Shown piece by piece: positions 47,585 through 59,149 of a DNA stretch of 64,000 nt. The DNA is taken from positions 241,779,855 to 241,843,854 of the forward strand of contig OY821520.1 of assembly GCA_963682025.1 (NCBI GenBank), read 5' to 3'. Source of the stretch: Cordilura impudica. Taxonomy: Eukaryota > Arthropoda > Insecta > Diptera > Scathophagidae. The position numbers and the translations under genes were made by a program. The notes beneath the pieces were generated by a model. It worked only from the letters and a program-made list of their open reading frames with translations. It had not been told where the DNA came from and did no database searches. How positions within the stretch are numbered: position 1 is the stretch's first letter; every line of letters begins with the position of its first letter.

Positions 47585-47800
47585 TTATTTTAACTCGAAG
47601 TGTCTGTTCGTGTGTTTGTCTGCCAAAAAAAACTTTGGATCGATTTTTAACCCTTTTCTCGTGATCCAATCGAAATTTTAACGGTTTTGTAAAATTGGCA
47701 ACCATACAAATGTTCTAGGATATGAATAAACTTAATTTTCAATTTATAATAAAAACTTGGTTTTTATGGGTTAGTTTTTTTTTTAATATTTAGGTACTTA
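47585..47800 (+). repeat. Diverged fragment related to the A elements
   Basis: ACTCGAAGTGTCTG, TTGGATCGATTTTTAACCC and GTGATCCAATCGAAA match the A arm (for example 19940-20020). ATAAAAACTTGGTTTTTATGGGTTAG matches the inverse of 58110-58140. Confidence 0.6.
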
Positions 47801-48129
47801 TTTTTATTAAATTTATAATACCTCTATATATTGGTTTCTGTGCGATAATAATAAGATTTCTAATACTGTTTCACGGAAAACCGAAACAAAAAAAATTTTT
47901 ATTTTTGATGCGGGTGTATCTATATACATATATTTATGATTGTTTAATTAATTCTTCCTCTTCTACTGTCTTTCTGTTTTTTACAAAATTTAAAAAACCT
48001 ATTACGCATTTTAATTTTTTATAGTAATTTTTACAGCACAAAACTGCCGCGTTACATTACGTTTCTATTACAATATAATTCGGCTGAGTAATCCATCCTT
48101 AAAGCTCTCGTAAAGTAAAATATAATATA

Positions 48130-48829
48130 TAATGTGTTTGTGTTGACCTAGCCATATTTTTTACTATACCGATCGACTGCGAATCAGTTTCTAAGTCGAT
48201 TTAGCGATGTCCGTCCATCCGTCTGTGTGTTCATGTAAATCTTGTGATAAAACAGCAGATCGCAAATATGAATATATTTTGATGAAATTTAGCATATACG
48301 GTTCTATCGTCCATAGGATGAAAGCTATTGAAATTGGTGAAAATCGGTTCATCTAGTCCCCATACGAATGACCCCTATGAGATTGACTTAAATTGCCATA
48401 ATATCGAAAATATTATATAGATATCGGTAAAATTGGGTTTGTGTATGTTTATTACATCCATTTATTAGTTGCCTAAAAATAAACCCTGTCGGACAATTCT
48501 TAGTCATAGCCCCTATATGAAGCTGATTCCCGCTCTACACTTAAATCTATCAAAAAAAAACAAAAAATTCTCAAATTATGTTTGTGTATGTTTTTGTCAA
48601 AAATAAGAGACCTAGTCAGTATCTGAATATTTTTCAACCAATTCCCATATAATTATAACATCCGATATGAACTTTTTTCACATCCGAAGGCAAAAAACTA
48701 TAACAATGCCCATCAAATTTCGTTTATGCTTATTTTCTATATCTAATTAGTTGGACCTAAGAGATACGGTCTCTACACGCCTGGTATGGGGAATCGTATA
48801 GTCGGTCCAGATGGATTTCCTTACATGTT
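48130..48829 (+). mobile_element. F3: Helentron-like F element, diverged ends
   Basis: The core TAAGTCGATTTAGCGATG is followed by GTCCGTCCATCCGTCTG. Body words shared with F1 and F2 are CCATAGGATGAAAGC, TTACATCCATTTATTAG and ACTAATTAG. The 3' palindrome is decayed (ATAGTCGGTCCAGATGGA), but TTTCCTTACATGTTTT remains. The 5' end is not sharp. Confidence 0.7.
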
Positions 48830-49599
48830 TTTTTTGTGTGTTTTTTATAGAAAAATTTCAGCAAAATTAAGGTCTAATTTTCTATTATTTCAAAAAATTA
48901 TTTTGCTCAGTCTATTCGCCCATTTGGAATAATAGAGCTTCAAGCTATTCGACAACAAATCATTTTTATTATTGTTATATCCTCCACACCTCAGTGGTAG
49001 AGGGTATATATATGGGTTTGTCATTTTGTTTGTAACGCATGGAAAAACTAACTTCCGACCCCATAAAGTATATATGTATGTATATTCTTGATTCTTATTA
49101 CAGCTCGAGGCGATATAGCGATGTCCGTCTGTCCGTGTGTTTGTTGAAATCACGCTCATTCACAAAAAACACTTACCTAGGTCAGGTTACGAAAAAATTA
49201 TTTTCCATTATTCCCACCAGGTTGGTATTTAAATTGAAGTAAATCGGTAGCCATTGTGCAGAGATATGAGCAAAAATTTTTAGACAACCCTAAAAAAAAC
49301 AAGAAAAATATGAATATATATTAACAATACCAACAACACAGCTACCATGAGCTAGGTTGGTAGTATTGCCACATATTATTTTTATCGTTATCACAATATA
49401 ATCACAAATATGAAAAAAAAAATATAATCCCTAAAAAGTCAAACAAAGCCACGAAAAAAATTAAAAATTAAAACTAAAAATTGAAAAATGAAAAATGAAA
49501 ACTGAAAATTAAATATAAAAATTGAAAAATTGAAAATGAAATATGGAAAATGAAATATAAAATATAAAAATTGAAAAGTTAAAAATAGAAAATTAAAAA

Positions 49600-49780
49600 T
49601 AAGTAAAAAAAATTATAGTCGGTCTAGACCGACTATACGATACCCTATACATGCGTTTAGAGACCCTATCTCTCAGGCCCAACTAACTGGATATAAAAAA
49701 TAAGCATAAACCAAATTCGAGTGGGATTTTTATTATTTTTTTTTGGCTGCAGATACCACATAGTGGTATAGGGTATAAAA
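49600..49780 (-). mobile_element. F4: internally deleted F element inside the E5 satellite
   Basis: It has the 3' palindrome intact (49615-49636) and the 5' end CCCTATACCACTATGTGG. The body is cut from GGCTGCAGATA straight to the 5' end, so only about 180 bp remain and the mini-me core is lost. Heptamer-type sequence flanks it on both sides. Confidence 0.8.
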
Positions 49781-49792
49781 ATTTATGTTTCA

Positions 49793-51097
49793 AAATTAAA
49801 AATAAAAAATTAAAAATTTTAGATTTAAAATTAAAAATTAAAAATTAAAAATTAAAAACTAAAATTTAAAAATTAAAAATTAAAAATAAAAATTAAAAAT
49901 TAAAAATTAAAAATTAAAAATTAAAAAATAAAAATTAAAAATTAAAAATTAAAAATTAAAAATTAAAAATTAAAAATTAAATATTAAAAATTAAAAATTA
50001 AAAATTAAAAATTAAAAATTAAAAATTAAAAATTAAAAATTAAAAATTAAAAATTAAAAATTAAAAATTAAAAATTAAAAATTAAAAATTAAAAATTAAA
50101 AATTAAAAATTAAAAATTAAAAATTAAAAATTAAAAATTAAAAATTAAAAATTAAAAATTAAAAATTAAAAATTAAAAATTAAAAATTAAAAATTAAAAA
50201 TTAAAAATTAAAAATTAAAAATTAAAAATTAAAAATTAAAAATTAAAAATTAAAAATTAAAAATTAAAAATTAAAAATTAAAAATTAAAAATTAAAAATT
50301 AAAAATTAAAAATTAAAAATTAAAAATTAAAAATTAAAAATTAAAAATTAAAAACTAAAAATTAAAAATTAAAAATTAAAACTTAAAAATTAAAAATTAA
50401 AAATTAAAAATTAAAAATTAAAAATTAAAAATTAAAAATTAAAAATTAAAACTTAAAAATTAAAAATTAAAAATTAAAAATTAAAAATTAAAAATTAAAA
50501 ATTAAAAATTAAAAATTAAAAATTAAAAATTAAAAATTAAAAATTAAAAATTAAAAATTAAAAATTAAAAATTAAAAATTAAAAATTAAAAATTAAAAAC
50601 TAAAAATTAAAAATTAAAAATTAAAACTTAAAAATTAAAAATTAAAAATTAAAAATTAAAAATTAAAAATTAAAAATTAAAAATTAAAAATTAGAAATTA
50701 AAAATTAAAAATTAAAAATTAAAAATTAAAAATTAAAAATTAAAAATTAAAAATTAAAAATTAAAAATTAAAAATTAAAAATTAAAAATTAAAAATTAAA
50801 AATTAAAAATTAAAAATTAAAAATTAAAAATTAAAAATTAAAAATTAAAAATTAAAAATTAAAAATTAAAAATTAAAAATTAAAAATTAAAAATTAAAAA
50901 TTAAAAATTAAAAATTAAAAATTAAAAATTAAAAATAAAAATTAAAAATTAAAAATTAAAAATTAAAAATTAAAAATTAAAAATTAAAAATTAAAAATTA
51001 AAAATTAATAATTAATAATTAAAAATTAAAAATTAAAAATTAAAAATTAAAAATTAATAATTAAAAATTAAAAATTAAAAATTAAAAAATTAAAAAT
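49793..51097. repeat. (TTAAAAA)n satellite of E5
   Basis: About 1.3 kb of homogeneous heptamers. Shared variants such as ACTAAAA and ACTTAAA recur at intervals of about 240 bp (50352/50599, 50390/50630), hinting at a higher-order duplication. Confidence 0.95.
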
Positions 51098-51404
51098 CCT
51101 ATTTCACAATACAATCACAAAAACAGCGTAAGGGAAAAACGGTGTGTGATATATGTAAGAGTATTGGCATATTTAGTAAGCAGAACCACCGAGTTCTTTG
51201 TCTGTTTAGCAAAATCATAAATCTTTTTCTTTAATTTTAAATATTCAAGCTATTGACCGCTAGATGTGCTGTGAGCTTAACATGTCCACAGACTTGTAAG
51301 CAGAACCGCTAGGTGTGCTGTGAGTTTAAAAAGCTAAATACTACGAAAACTTTGAAGAAGTCGAAAATAAGCGTTTTTAATTTCTACAGCTTTTCCAATT
51401 GTAT

Positions 51405-51950
51405 TACATCAATTGAATTTCAGAAAGTATCAATTGTGTTTCAGAAAACATTAATTGATTTTCAGAAAATATCAATTGTATTTCAGAAAGTATCAGTTGT
51501 ATATCAGAAAACATCAATTGAATTTCAGAATGTGTTTCAGAAAACATCAATTTTATTTCAGAAAACAAAAATTGACTTTCAGAAAGTATTAATTGAATTT
51601 CATAAAACATCAATTGACTTTCAGAAAGTATTAATTTAATTTCAGAAAACATCAATAAATTTTCGGTAAAAATCAATTGTATTTCAGAAAGCATCAATTG
51701 ATTTTCAGAATGTATCGTTTGTATTTCAGAAAATATCAATTGAATTTCAGAAAATATCAATTGAGTTTTAGAAATTATCAAATTTATTTCATAAAACATC
51801 AAATGTATATCCGAAATTATCAAATGTATTTAAGCCATTATCAAATGTATTTCAGAAAATATCAACTGTATTTCAGAAAACATCAAATGTATTTCAGAAA
51901 ATATCAAATGTATTTCAGAAAACATCAACTGAGTCTCAGAAAAAATAGTC
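51405..51950. repeat. 21-bp array of C3, inverse orientation
   Basis: About 26 units related by inverse complement to the C2 array (CATCAATTGAATTTCAGAAA). More diverged than C2, with units of other lengths (for example 51520-51550). It produces frames of FQKTSI type on the plus strand, which are not genes. Confidence 0.9.
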
Positions 51951-52021
51951 AGAACACTGTATAAAAATATATTTTTTTAACTATTACACTGGGTTTGTAA
52001 TATTTCTTGAAAACTACATAT

Positions 52022-52278
52022 CGTCACCTAAAATGCAAAAGGCCGTAACTAATATTTTTCTTTTTTTTTACAGGAGAAGCAAGAAACATAATAAAAAAAA
52101 ACTACTTTATACTTAATACCCAAATTTTAGAATCAAGCTGAAAAATAAAGATGGATTTTTATTTATGAAAACAAATTTATGTTAAAATAGTAGTTTTTAA
52201 GTAAAAGGCCGTAACTACAATACAAAAAGTCAATTTTTAACTTTTAGTTAGTTACGGCCTTTTGCATTGTAGGTGACG
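52022..52278. mobile_element. 257-bp MITE inside C3
   Basis: CGTCACCTAAAATGCAAAAG at the left pairs with CTTTTGCATTGTAGGTGACG (the mirrored arm) at the right, one to two mismatches over 30 bp. Another GTAAAAGGCCGTAACTA lies inside at 52201. It separates the two facing arrays of C3. Confidence 0.75.
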
Positions 52279-52920
52279 TTGTAAACGTTTTTTTTTCAAA
52301 ATGATGACTTCAAAATCGGTCAAAATTCTATCATGGTGTTTATATTGTAGCTGATTAACAAATGAAGTCCTCATCTTCTTTCGATTAAAAGGCCACCTTT
52401 AATAATTTTTTTTCCAGTGCATAACAAATAAGTCCAAATATTGCTAAACATTTTCTGCGACTCCACTTATAGAAATAATAACTTTTTGGTATTGTAGGGT
52501 AAACTAATTTTTAATTCCGAATTTCAATAGATATTTTCTGAAATTCAATAGATATTTTCTGAAATTCAATTAATATTTTCTGAAATACATTTGATACTTT
52601 CTGAAATACAATTGGAAAAGGTGTAGGTGTTTACACATCTCCCCTGTGATCGGACTCACATTGATTTTTGTTTTAATTGTTTTTGTTTTTTGTATTAGAT
52701 GTATCTTTAAATTAACATATTACTAGCTAATTCAGATAAAAATATTTTAAAATTTGCTTTTCTTTAATATTAATGTCAGGAAATTTTTAACCAAGAATCA
52801 TGGTTTTTTATAACAAGAAATTATAATAGAAACTGGCCAAAAAGAAAAACAATTAAAAAACTAAATTTAATTGGTGCTTGAATTTAAAGTTTCAGTATCG
52901 GCAACCGTTTAAAATTGAGT

Positions 52921-52958
52921 TTAAGACTCAAGCCGAATTTAACACTCTTACTTGTTTT
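52921..52958 (+). mobile_element. Damaged E-type 3' terminus
   Basis: TTAAGACTCA joins directly to AGCCGAATTTAACACTCTTA and CTTGTTTT. Compared with E1 and E2, the GTGGAGGGTATC repeat and the left half of the hairpin are deleted. Confidence 0.65.
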
Positions 52959-54299
52959 TATTTTTTTTAGAAAAAATTCTCCAAAATTAATGTGATAACT
53001 TGAATTTGAATATACTAACTTCCAACTAAACATTATAACGATATTTGATTATTTCTATTCAAAGGAATTCATTCTCTAATAACTGAAAATTATAGTTTCC
53101 GGGAAGAATTTTAATTATTCCAAAACAAATAAATTTTGTATATTTTATACAAAAAGTTTCTGCAAATTAATTTTAAAAAATAAAAATTATTTATATTTTT
53201 AATAATCTTCGTTATCCAATATTTGTTTTCAAATATATATTTGTTTTCAAAATATATTCCGGGAAGAATTATCGAATTGGTTTTGTCGTTTTCGTTTTTT
53301 TAATCCAAATGCTGTTTTTCTGCTCTTAGCTGTTGGCATTATTGTAGTTTTATTATCTTTTCAAATAAACTCTAGTTGTTTTTTTTATTCTAATTATTTG
53401 TGTATATCCACTTTTTTCAATAAAGTAAACAATTAAGCAAATCTCTCGAAAAATGTATAATCTCTTAGTTAACTATCGCCAAAAAATATATTCTCAAAAC
53501 AAGAGAACGAGAGAGAGAGTAACAAAAAAAATTCAAACAAAAGCTTTTGTGCAGAATTAAAACAATAAGCATATTCACGAGGGTTTAAAAATATACAGAT
53601 TAATGATATGGTGAGAGTATTGTTATCCGGAGAGTAGTGTTCTTAACCGCTCTCTCAGTACTTATAAACAAAATCTGTGATAAATTTGTAAGTTGCCATA
53701 TTATTGTTTACATACACAAGGCACATTATATTTTGTGTTTGCAAAATGTTGTTGTTTTTGTTGCTAGAAAATCCTTGAAATTACAATATTTGCCAAACAC
53801 ATTTCATACGTCAATTTTTAAATCTCAAGGGATTGAGGAATAGTTTGTCAAAACTATAAACAATCTTAAGAGCGAATATTTGTTGACAAAATTAAATCAA
53901 ATATATTACTTTGTGACTTTAGTAGCGTTGTTGCGATTTGCAGAACACTTAAGGGGGTTGTTTACTATAGAAAGCAAAAAAGGCTAATTTTTGAGTAGAT
54001 ATCAAAAAAGAAATTTAAAATGCTGTTTTATTTATCTATTTATATTTATTTTAAAGTTTTTTCACTATTCTCTTTACTTTGATCTCCACCTATTTACTAG
54101 CTGTTTTTGAAAAGGGGTTTCTTGCAGCCCCTTTAGCCACTTTAACCCATCATTTAAAAAAAAGAATGAACAGAAAGTTTAAAGATAATTAAATTATAGT
54201 TCTTTAGTGTCCGGGCTTTTTCCATAAGAAAGGAGTTTGAGAGTCTCATTCCATAAACCGAAATGTAACAAAATTATTAAAAAATGTATTAAAAATTCT
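52959..54299. other. No gene recognised
   Basis: AT-rich. A GAGAGAGAGA run (about 53509) and domainless short frames only. Confidence 0.45.
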
Positions 54300-54720
54300 C
54301 AATTTTTAAGCTGGGACTTAACTTAAATTTAATAATGTTTGCACAAAATCATAAGCTGAGTCCTCACTTAAAACCTGAACGTATTTTTAAAGATTTTAAG
54401 CAGCGACTTATCTTAAAACCAAATAGTGGCTCCACAAAATCTAAGAGTATTTATTGAAAACAAAATTGTGATTCCAGAATCTCGAACTGAGCCTTTATTT
54501 AAAACCACACAATCTTAAGCTAATCTTCTGTTTAAAACCAGAACGTGGCTCTAAGCCAAGCCATAAAGTAAGACAATATCGTGCTTCTCCAAATTTGTAG
54601 CTGGGATTTAACTTAAATCTAAAATGCTATTCTACAGATTTTAAGGTAAGCCTAAACTTAAAACTACAACGTGGCTTACAGATTTCAAGCTTAGCTTAAC
54701 TAAAAACTAATTCGCGGTTT
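54300..54720. repeat. Degenerate minisatellite, about 55-60 bp
   Basis: Seven or so units of the pattern TTTTAAGCTGAG-CCT, ACTTAAAACCAGAACGTGGC and ACAAAAT recur with heavy divergence. Confidence 0.65.
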
Positions 54721-54972
54721 AAATATTACTGTTTTGCCGAAAAAGACATGTATTATACATATAGTCTGACTCAAGAATCTGCAATAAATCCTAAATATTT
54801 TTCCTAAAATTTTTGAAGAAAAGGGAATATGTAATAAGTACCGAATAACTAATATGTATGTGGGTGTTTGAATCAGTCTCCAGCAAAAAGGAATGTCATT
54901 ATAAAACAATTACGTTTTCAATGACGTTTCTTTTAAAGCTTCATTTCTTCACAATAACAAAAAAATAAAAAT

Positions 54973-55690
54973 TGGTTGGTTGGTTAAGTGGCAGCTCATG
55001 TAGCCATTTTGGAAAGTACACCATGAAAGATTTAGATAACGGATAAAATCACTACATATGTCGCTCGGCATATGTTCTATAGTTGACACTACCTAAAAAT
55101 CCACACCCCCAGATGAGATGACAAGCTATTTAGTTCTCTTCTGGCATGTTTAACGATCAACCAATGACCAGTAAGCACAGCCATAAGCCCCGATATCAGT
55201 CTTCCGGCATGTTTAATACTTTACTTCTACATCTACTTTTCTTTTCTATTATTCTACTTTTAAATTATAGTCAAGCCACGACTGTCGCACAGTCCTGCAT
55301 TTATTTTTTTTCCATATCTGTTCTCCACTGCTCATAGAAAATGGCTAGATATTCCTTCCTGGTTTGTTATAATTGTGGTTGCATAAGGAACATTAAAAGC
55401 AGAACATGTTTCAGCGCATTCATTATCGTAAAAATCCCTATGGCCGGGGAACCAAACTGGAGTTATCACGGAGAGGCGGTTCAACTTAGACAGTTCCTAC
55501 ATGTACTGTTTTCCCACAACGAAAGATGTAATAGGAGAGAATCTTTGCGAGAATCTCTGCCTGTAAGACATTAAAATCGACCGGTAGTCTGCAAGAAAGC
55601 TGAATATTGTACTCCTAGGAGTAGATTCCCTAACCAACACCATAACAAGCCATTACTGCAGTTGGATCACCTCTGCCCCCATCATTTCCA
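54973..55690 (-). pseudogene. Non-LTR retrotransposon RNase H / C-terminal relic
   Basis: Minus-strand frames show FNVLQAEILAKI (RNase H Glu block, about 55540-55580), WFPGHRDFYDNECAE (His/Asp block, about 55430-55475; normally W-V-P-GH...N-E-AD) and, further downstream, a TGHWLIVKHARR-like C-terminal motif (about 55150-55190). A simple CCAACCAACC tail (about 54973-54983) marks the 3' end. Stops and frameshifts occur throughout and RT motifs are absent. It belongs to an RNase H-carrying group such as LOA or I. Confidence 0.6.
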
Positions 55691-55794
55691 GAAGGAATTA
55701 AGCGAAAAATACTGCTGAAAATAAATTAGATAAAACAAGTAAGAGTGTTAAATTCGGCTGTGCCGAATTTTTTGATACCCTCCACCTGAGTCTT

Positions 55795-55970
55795 TAATTT
55801 TTAATTTTTGACTTTTAATTTTCAATTTTTAATTTTTAATTTTTAATTTTTTAATTTTTAATTTTAATTTTTAATTTTTAATTTTTAGTTTTTAATTTTT
55901 AATTTTTACTTTTTAATATTTAATTTTTAATTTTTTACTTTTTACTTTTTAATTTTAAATTTTTATATTT
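55795..55970. repeat. Short (TTAAAAA)n block of E3
   Basis: About 175 bp, degenerate, in inverse orientation (TTTTTAA). Confidence 0.9.
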
Positions 55971-57206
55971 TACATTTTACATTTTACATTTTACACTTTA
56001 CATTTTACATTTTACATTTTACATTTTACACTTTACATTTTACATTTTACATTTTACATTTTACATTTTACATTTTACATTTTACATTTTACATTTTACA
56101 TTTTACATTTTACATTTTACATTTTACATTTTACATTTTACATTTTACATTTTACATTTTACATTTTACATTTTACATTTTACATTTTACATTTTACATT
56201 TTACATTTTACATTTTACATTTTACATTTTACATTTTACATTTTACATTTTACATTTTACATTTTACATTTTACATTTTACATTTTACATTTTACATTTT
56301 ACACTTTACATTTTACATTTTAAATTTTACATTTTACATTTTACATTTTACATTTTACATTTTACATTTTACATTTTACATTTTACATTTTACATTTTAC
56401 ATTTTACATTTTACATTTTACATTTTACATTTTACATTTTACATTTTACATTTTAAATTCTACATTTTACATTTTACATTTTACATTTTACATTTTACAT
56501 TTTACATTTTACATTTTACATTTTACATTTTACATTTTACATTTTACATTTTACATTTTACATTTTACATTTTACATTTTACATTTTACATTTTACATTT
56601 TACATTTTACATTTTACATTTTACATTTTACATTTTACATTTTACATTTTACATTTTACATTTAACATTTTACATTTTACATTTTACATTTTACATTTTA
56701 CATTTTACATTTTACATTTTACATTTTACATTTTACATTTTACATTTTACATTTTACATTTTACATTTTACATTTTACATTTTACATTTTACTTTTTACA
56801 TTTTACATTTTACATTTTACATTTTACATTTTACATTTTACATTTTACATTTTACATTTTACATTTTACATTTTACATTTTACATTTTACATTTTACATT
56901 TTACATTTTACATTTTACATTTTACATTTTACATTTTACATTTTACATTTTACATTTTACATTTTACATTTTACATTTTACATTTTACATTTTACATTTT
57001 ACATTTTACATTTTCCATTTTACATTTTACATTTTACATTTTACATTTTACATTTTATATTTTACATTTTACATTTTACATTTTACATTTTACATTTTAC
57101 ATTTTACATTTGACATTTGACATTTTACATTTTACATTTTACATTTTACATTTTACATTTTTCATTTTACATTTTACATTTTACATTTTACATTTTACAT
57201 TTTACA
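55971..57206. repeat. (TGTAAAA)n satellite of E3
   Basis: About 1.24 kb of near-identical TTTTACA units on the plus strand, with isolated ACTTTACA, TTAAATT or CCATTTT variants. It is three times as long as the equivalent block of E1 and thirty times that of E2. Confidence 0.95.
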
Positions 57207-57793
57207 TTTTCCATTTTCCATTTCCATTTTCCATTTTTCATTTTCCATTTTCCATTTTTCGTTTTCATTTTTTCTTTCATATTGGCGATTTTTTTTATTA
57301 TAACGGGATAACGATAAAAATATATGTGGCAATACTACTAACATGAGCTATGTTAGTGTGTTCTTGGTATTGTTTATATATTTGCATAATTTTTTTATGG
57401 CATTTTTTTATGTTGTTGTACAATTATAATGTTCAACCACTAAACTGTTACAACAAACACACTGGGTTTTATGTTTTTTTAGAGGTATCTACATATTTTT
57501 GCTCGTATCTAATCACAATGGTAGCTGATTTAGCCAATTTTCAACACCAGCCTACTGGGAGTTATGGCAAATGATATTATTGTAGGCTTATCCAGTAAGA
57601 TTGCTTTTTTTGTGGATGAGCGTGATTTAAACAGACAGACGGACAGACGGACATCGCTATATCGACTCGAGCTGTGATAAGGATCAAGAATATATATACT
57701 TTATGGGGCCGGAAATTAGTTTTTCGATGCGTTACAAATGGAATGACAAACCTATATATACTCTCTGCCACTGACGTGTGGAGGGTATAAAAA

Positions 57794-58109
57794 GTAATAA
57801 ATTTTGTTAATAAAAAAATATAAATTGAGAAAAAAATTCATTGGAAATTAAAATTAAAAAATATAAAAAAAAAATGCAAGAAGCATAATTCTTAACTAAA
57901 CGTCTTTGCCCTGGCCATCAAATGAATCCAAGTTCATTAAAATTGCGAACATATCTTCGGAAAGAATATAAATGCATCATAAAATAGAAAATATCCCTAT
58001 GGCATGCACAAGTTCTAGATCTTATTAGTTTTGGATGCTCTTTTTTGAAGGGTCTCGCATAGAACGACTATACTACTACATGTTAATCGTAATTGATGGT
58101 TTTAAAAAC
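57794..58109. other. No gene recognised
   Basis: A short AT-rich spacer. Confidence 0.4.
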
Positions 58110-58390
58110 CAACCCATAAAAACTAAGTTTTTATTATACTCCTTTTATTTGTAGATTAATTTACCATCATGTAATTAAATAATTGATTGATTGAAAATGA
58201 AACATGTGTAGAAAAATATATATGCCAAAAAAAAAAATGTTGTCATGTTATGTCATACCATTGTTATCGTTCCCGTGAGTCTGCCTGCAAAGTTTCTGCT
58301 CGATTAGATCACGGGAAAAGGGTTTAAAACCGATCCAAAATTTTGTCGACAAACGGACAAGCAGACACTACGAGTAAAAAGGAAGTATTA
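58110..58390 (-). repeat. Diverged fragment related to the A elements, inverse
   Basis: AACCCATAAAAACTAAGTTT, GATCACGGGAAAAGGGTTT, ACCGATCCAAAATTTTGTCG and CAAGCAGACACTACGAG match the A arms (about 16500-16600) and the inverse of 47585-47800. Confidence 0.6.
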
Positions 58391-58966
58391 CAGAAACGTT
58401 TCAAAATTCAGTTCACTTAATTGAGAAGCGTAGCATTATCCACACTGGAGTAGTATCATACTAGTTAAATTACGAACAATTTTTTTGATTCAGACTTTGA
58501 AAGTATGAAGTGCAATTATGATTTGGACCTAATACTTGCAATTATATCGATCGAATCAGTATCACTTCTAAGTCACAAATACAATAAAGTGAGTTTAGGA
58601 AATCTTGCTTGGAAATAGTCATATTGAACGTTTTTACTAATAGATTTCCTTTAGAAACTAAAGTTTGTCTTATAAATTATAATAACTTACCTCACATAAT
58701 TATCATACTTTGGATAAAAGGCTTACCCAAATCTGTGCAATAAGTTTTAGTTAATAAGCACATTTGTAACTTTTCTATTAAATAAATAATTAAATTAAAA
58801 ATTAATAAATACGCTTGGAAAACCTTAATTTTAAAATAATCATTGTAAGACGATTTTTAGTAACAAGACCCCAAGCAACATCTCGATTTTGCTAACTATT
58901 GGCATTAAATACATCACGTTCCTGTCTTTGATGTCCTCACCCAGAGAAGTTTGGCTTTCATATCTT

Positions 58967-59013
58967 TCGGGGAAAGATGTGGTATATCCTTGTTATACCA
59001 TATCTTTCCCCGA
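58967..59013. repeat. Strong hairpin, 20-bp stem
   Basis: TCGGGGAAAGATGTGGTATA pairs with TATACCATATCTTTCCCCGA, with one G-T wobble and a 7-base loop. It lies in otherwise featureless DNA. Element end, small RNA precursor or chance are all possible. Confidence 0.7.
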
Positions 59014-59149
59014 TACAAGATTCATTGACTAAGATTTTAAAAAATTTCTACGGGCGATGTAGCACACTTTCTAAAATTCAAACGCTTATGGGGCAAAATT
59101 ATTCAAAAGGAGGAAAGTGATACATTTTGTATAATCCAACAGACTTAAA

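Larger units (their letters stand above)
48973..51097 (+). mobile_element. E5: E element with satellite, interrupted by F4
   Basis: The E 5' end (TTATATCCTCCACACCTCAG), mini-me core (49071-49142) and unique part (to about 49440) are followed by mixed heptamers (49470-49600), F4, and (TTAAAAA)n to 51097, where C3 starts. The E 3' end is not directly attached; a damaged E 3' end at 52921-52958 may belong to it. Confidence 0.7.
51098..52668 (-). mobile_element. C3: family C element, inverse, with nested MITE
   Basis: The left edge CTATTTCACAATACAATCAC is the inverse of the C1/C2 right end. The right edge TTTACACATCTCCCCTGTG, then ATCGGACTCACATTGATT, is the inverse of their start. Arrays face each other inside: 51390-51950 (ATCAATTGAATTTCAGAAA sense) and 52515-52615 (opposite sense), so C3 is partly palindromic, unlike C2. 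Confidence 0.7.
55732..57793 (-). mobile_element. E3: Helentron/DINE-like mini-me element with long TGTAAAA satellite
   Basis: From its 5' end at 57793 (TTTTTATACCCTCCACACG), it has a mini-me core (57616-57685), unique part, short mixed heptamers (57207-57270), TGTAAAA tract (57206-55971), short TTAAAAA-type tract (55970-55795), GTGGAGGGTATC, hairpin (55750-55770) and ACTCTTACTTGTTTT. The terminal layout is identical to E1 and E2. Confidence 0.8.

Noticed and set aside
51404..51823. 139-codon minus-strand frame (FSEIQLI-type)
   Set aside because: Same 21-bp array in C3; not independent evidence for a gene.
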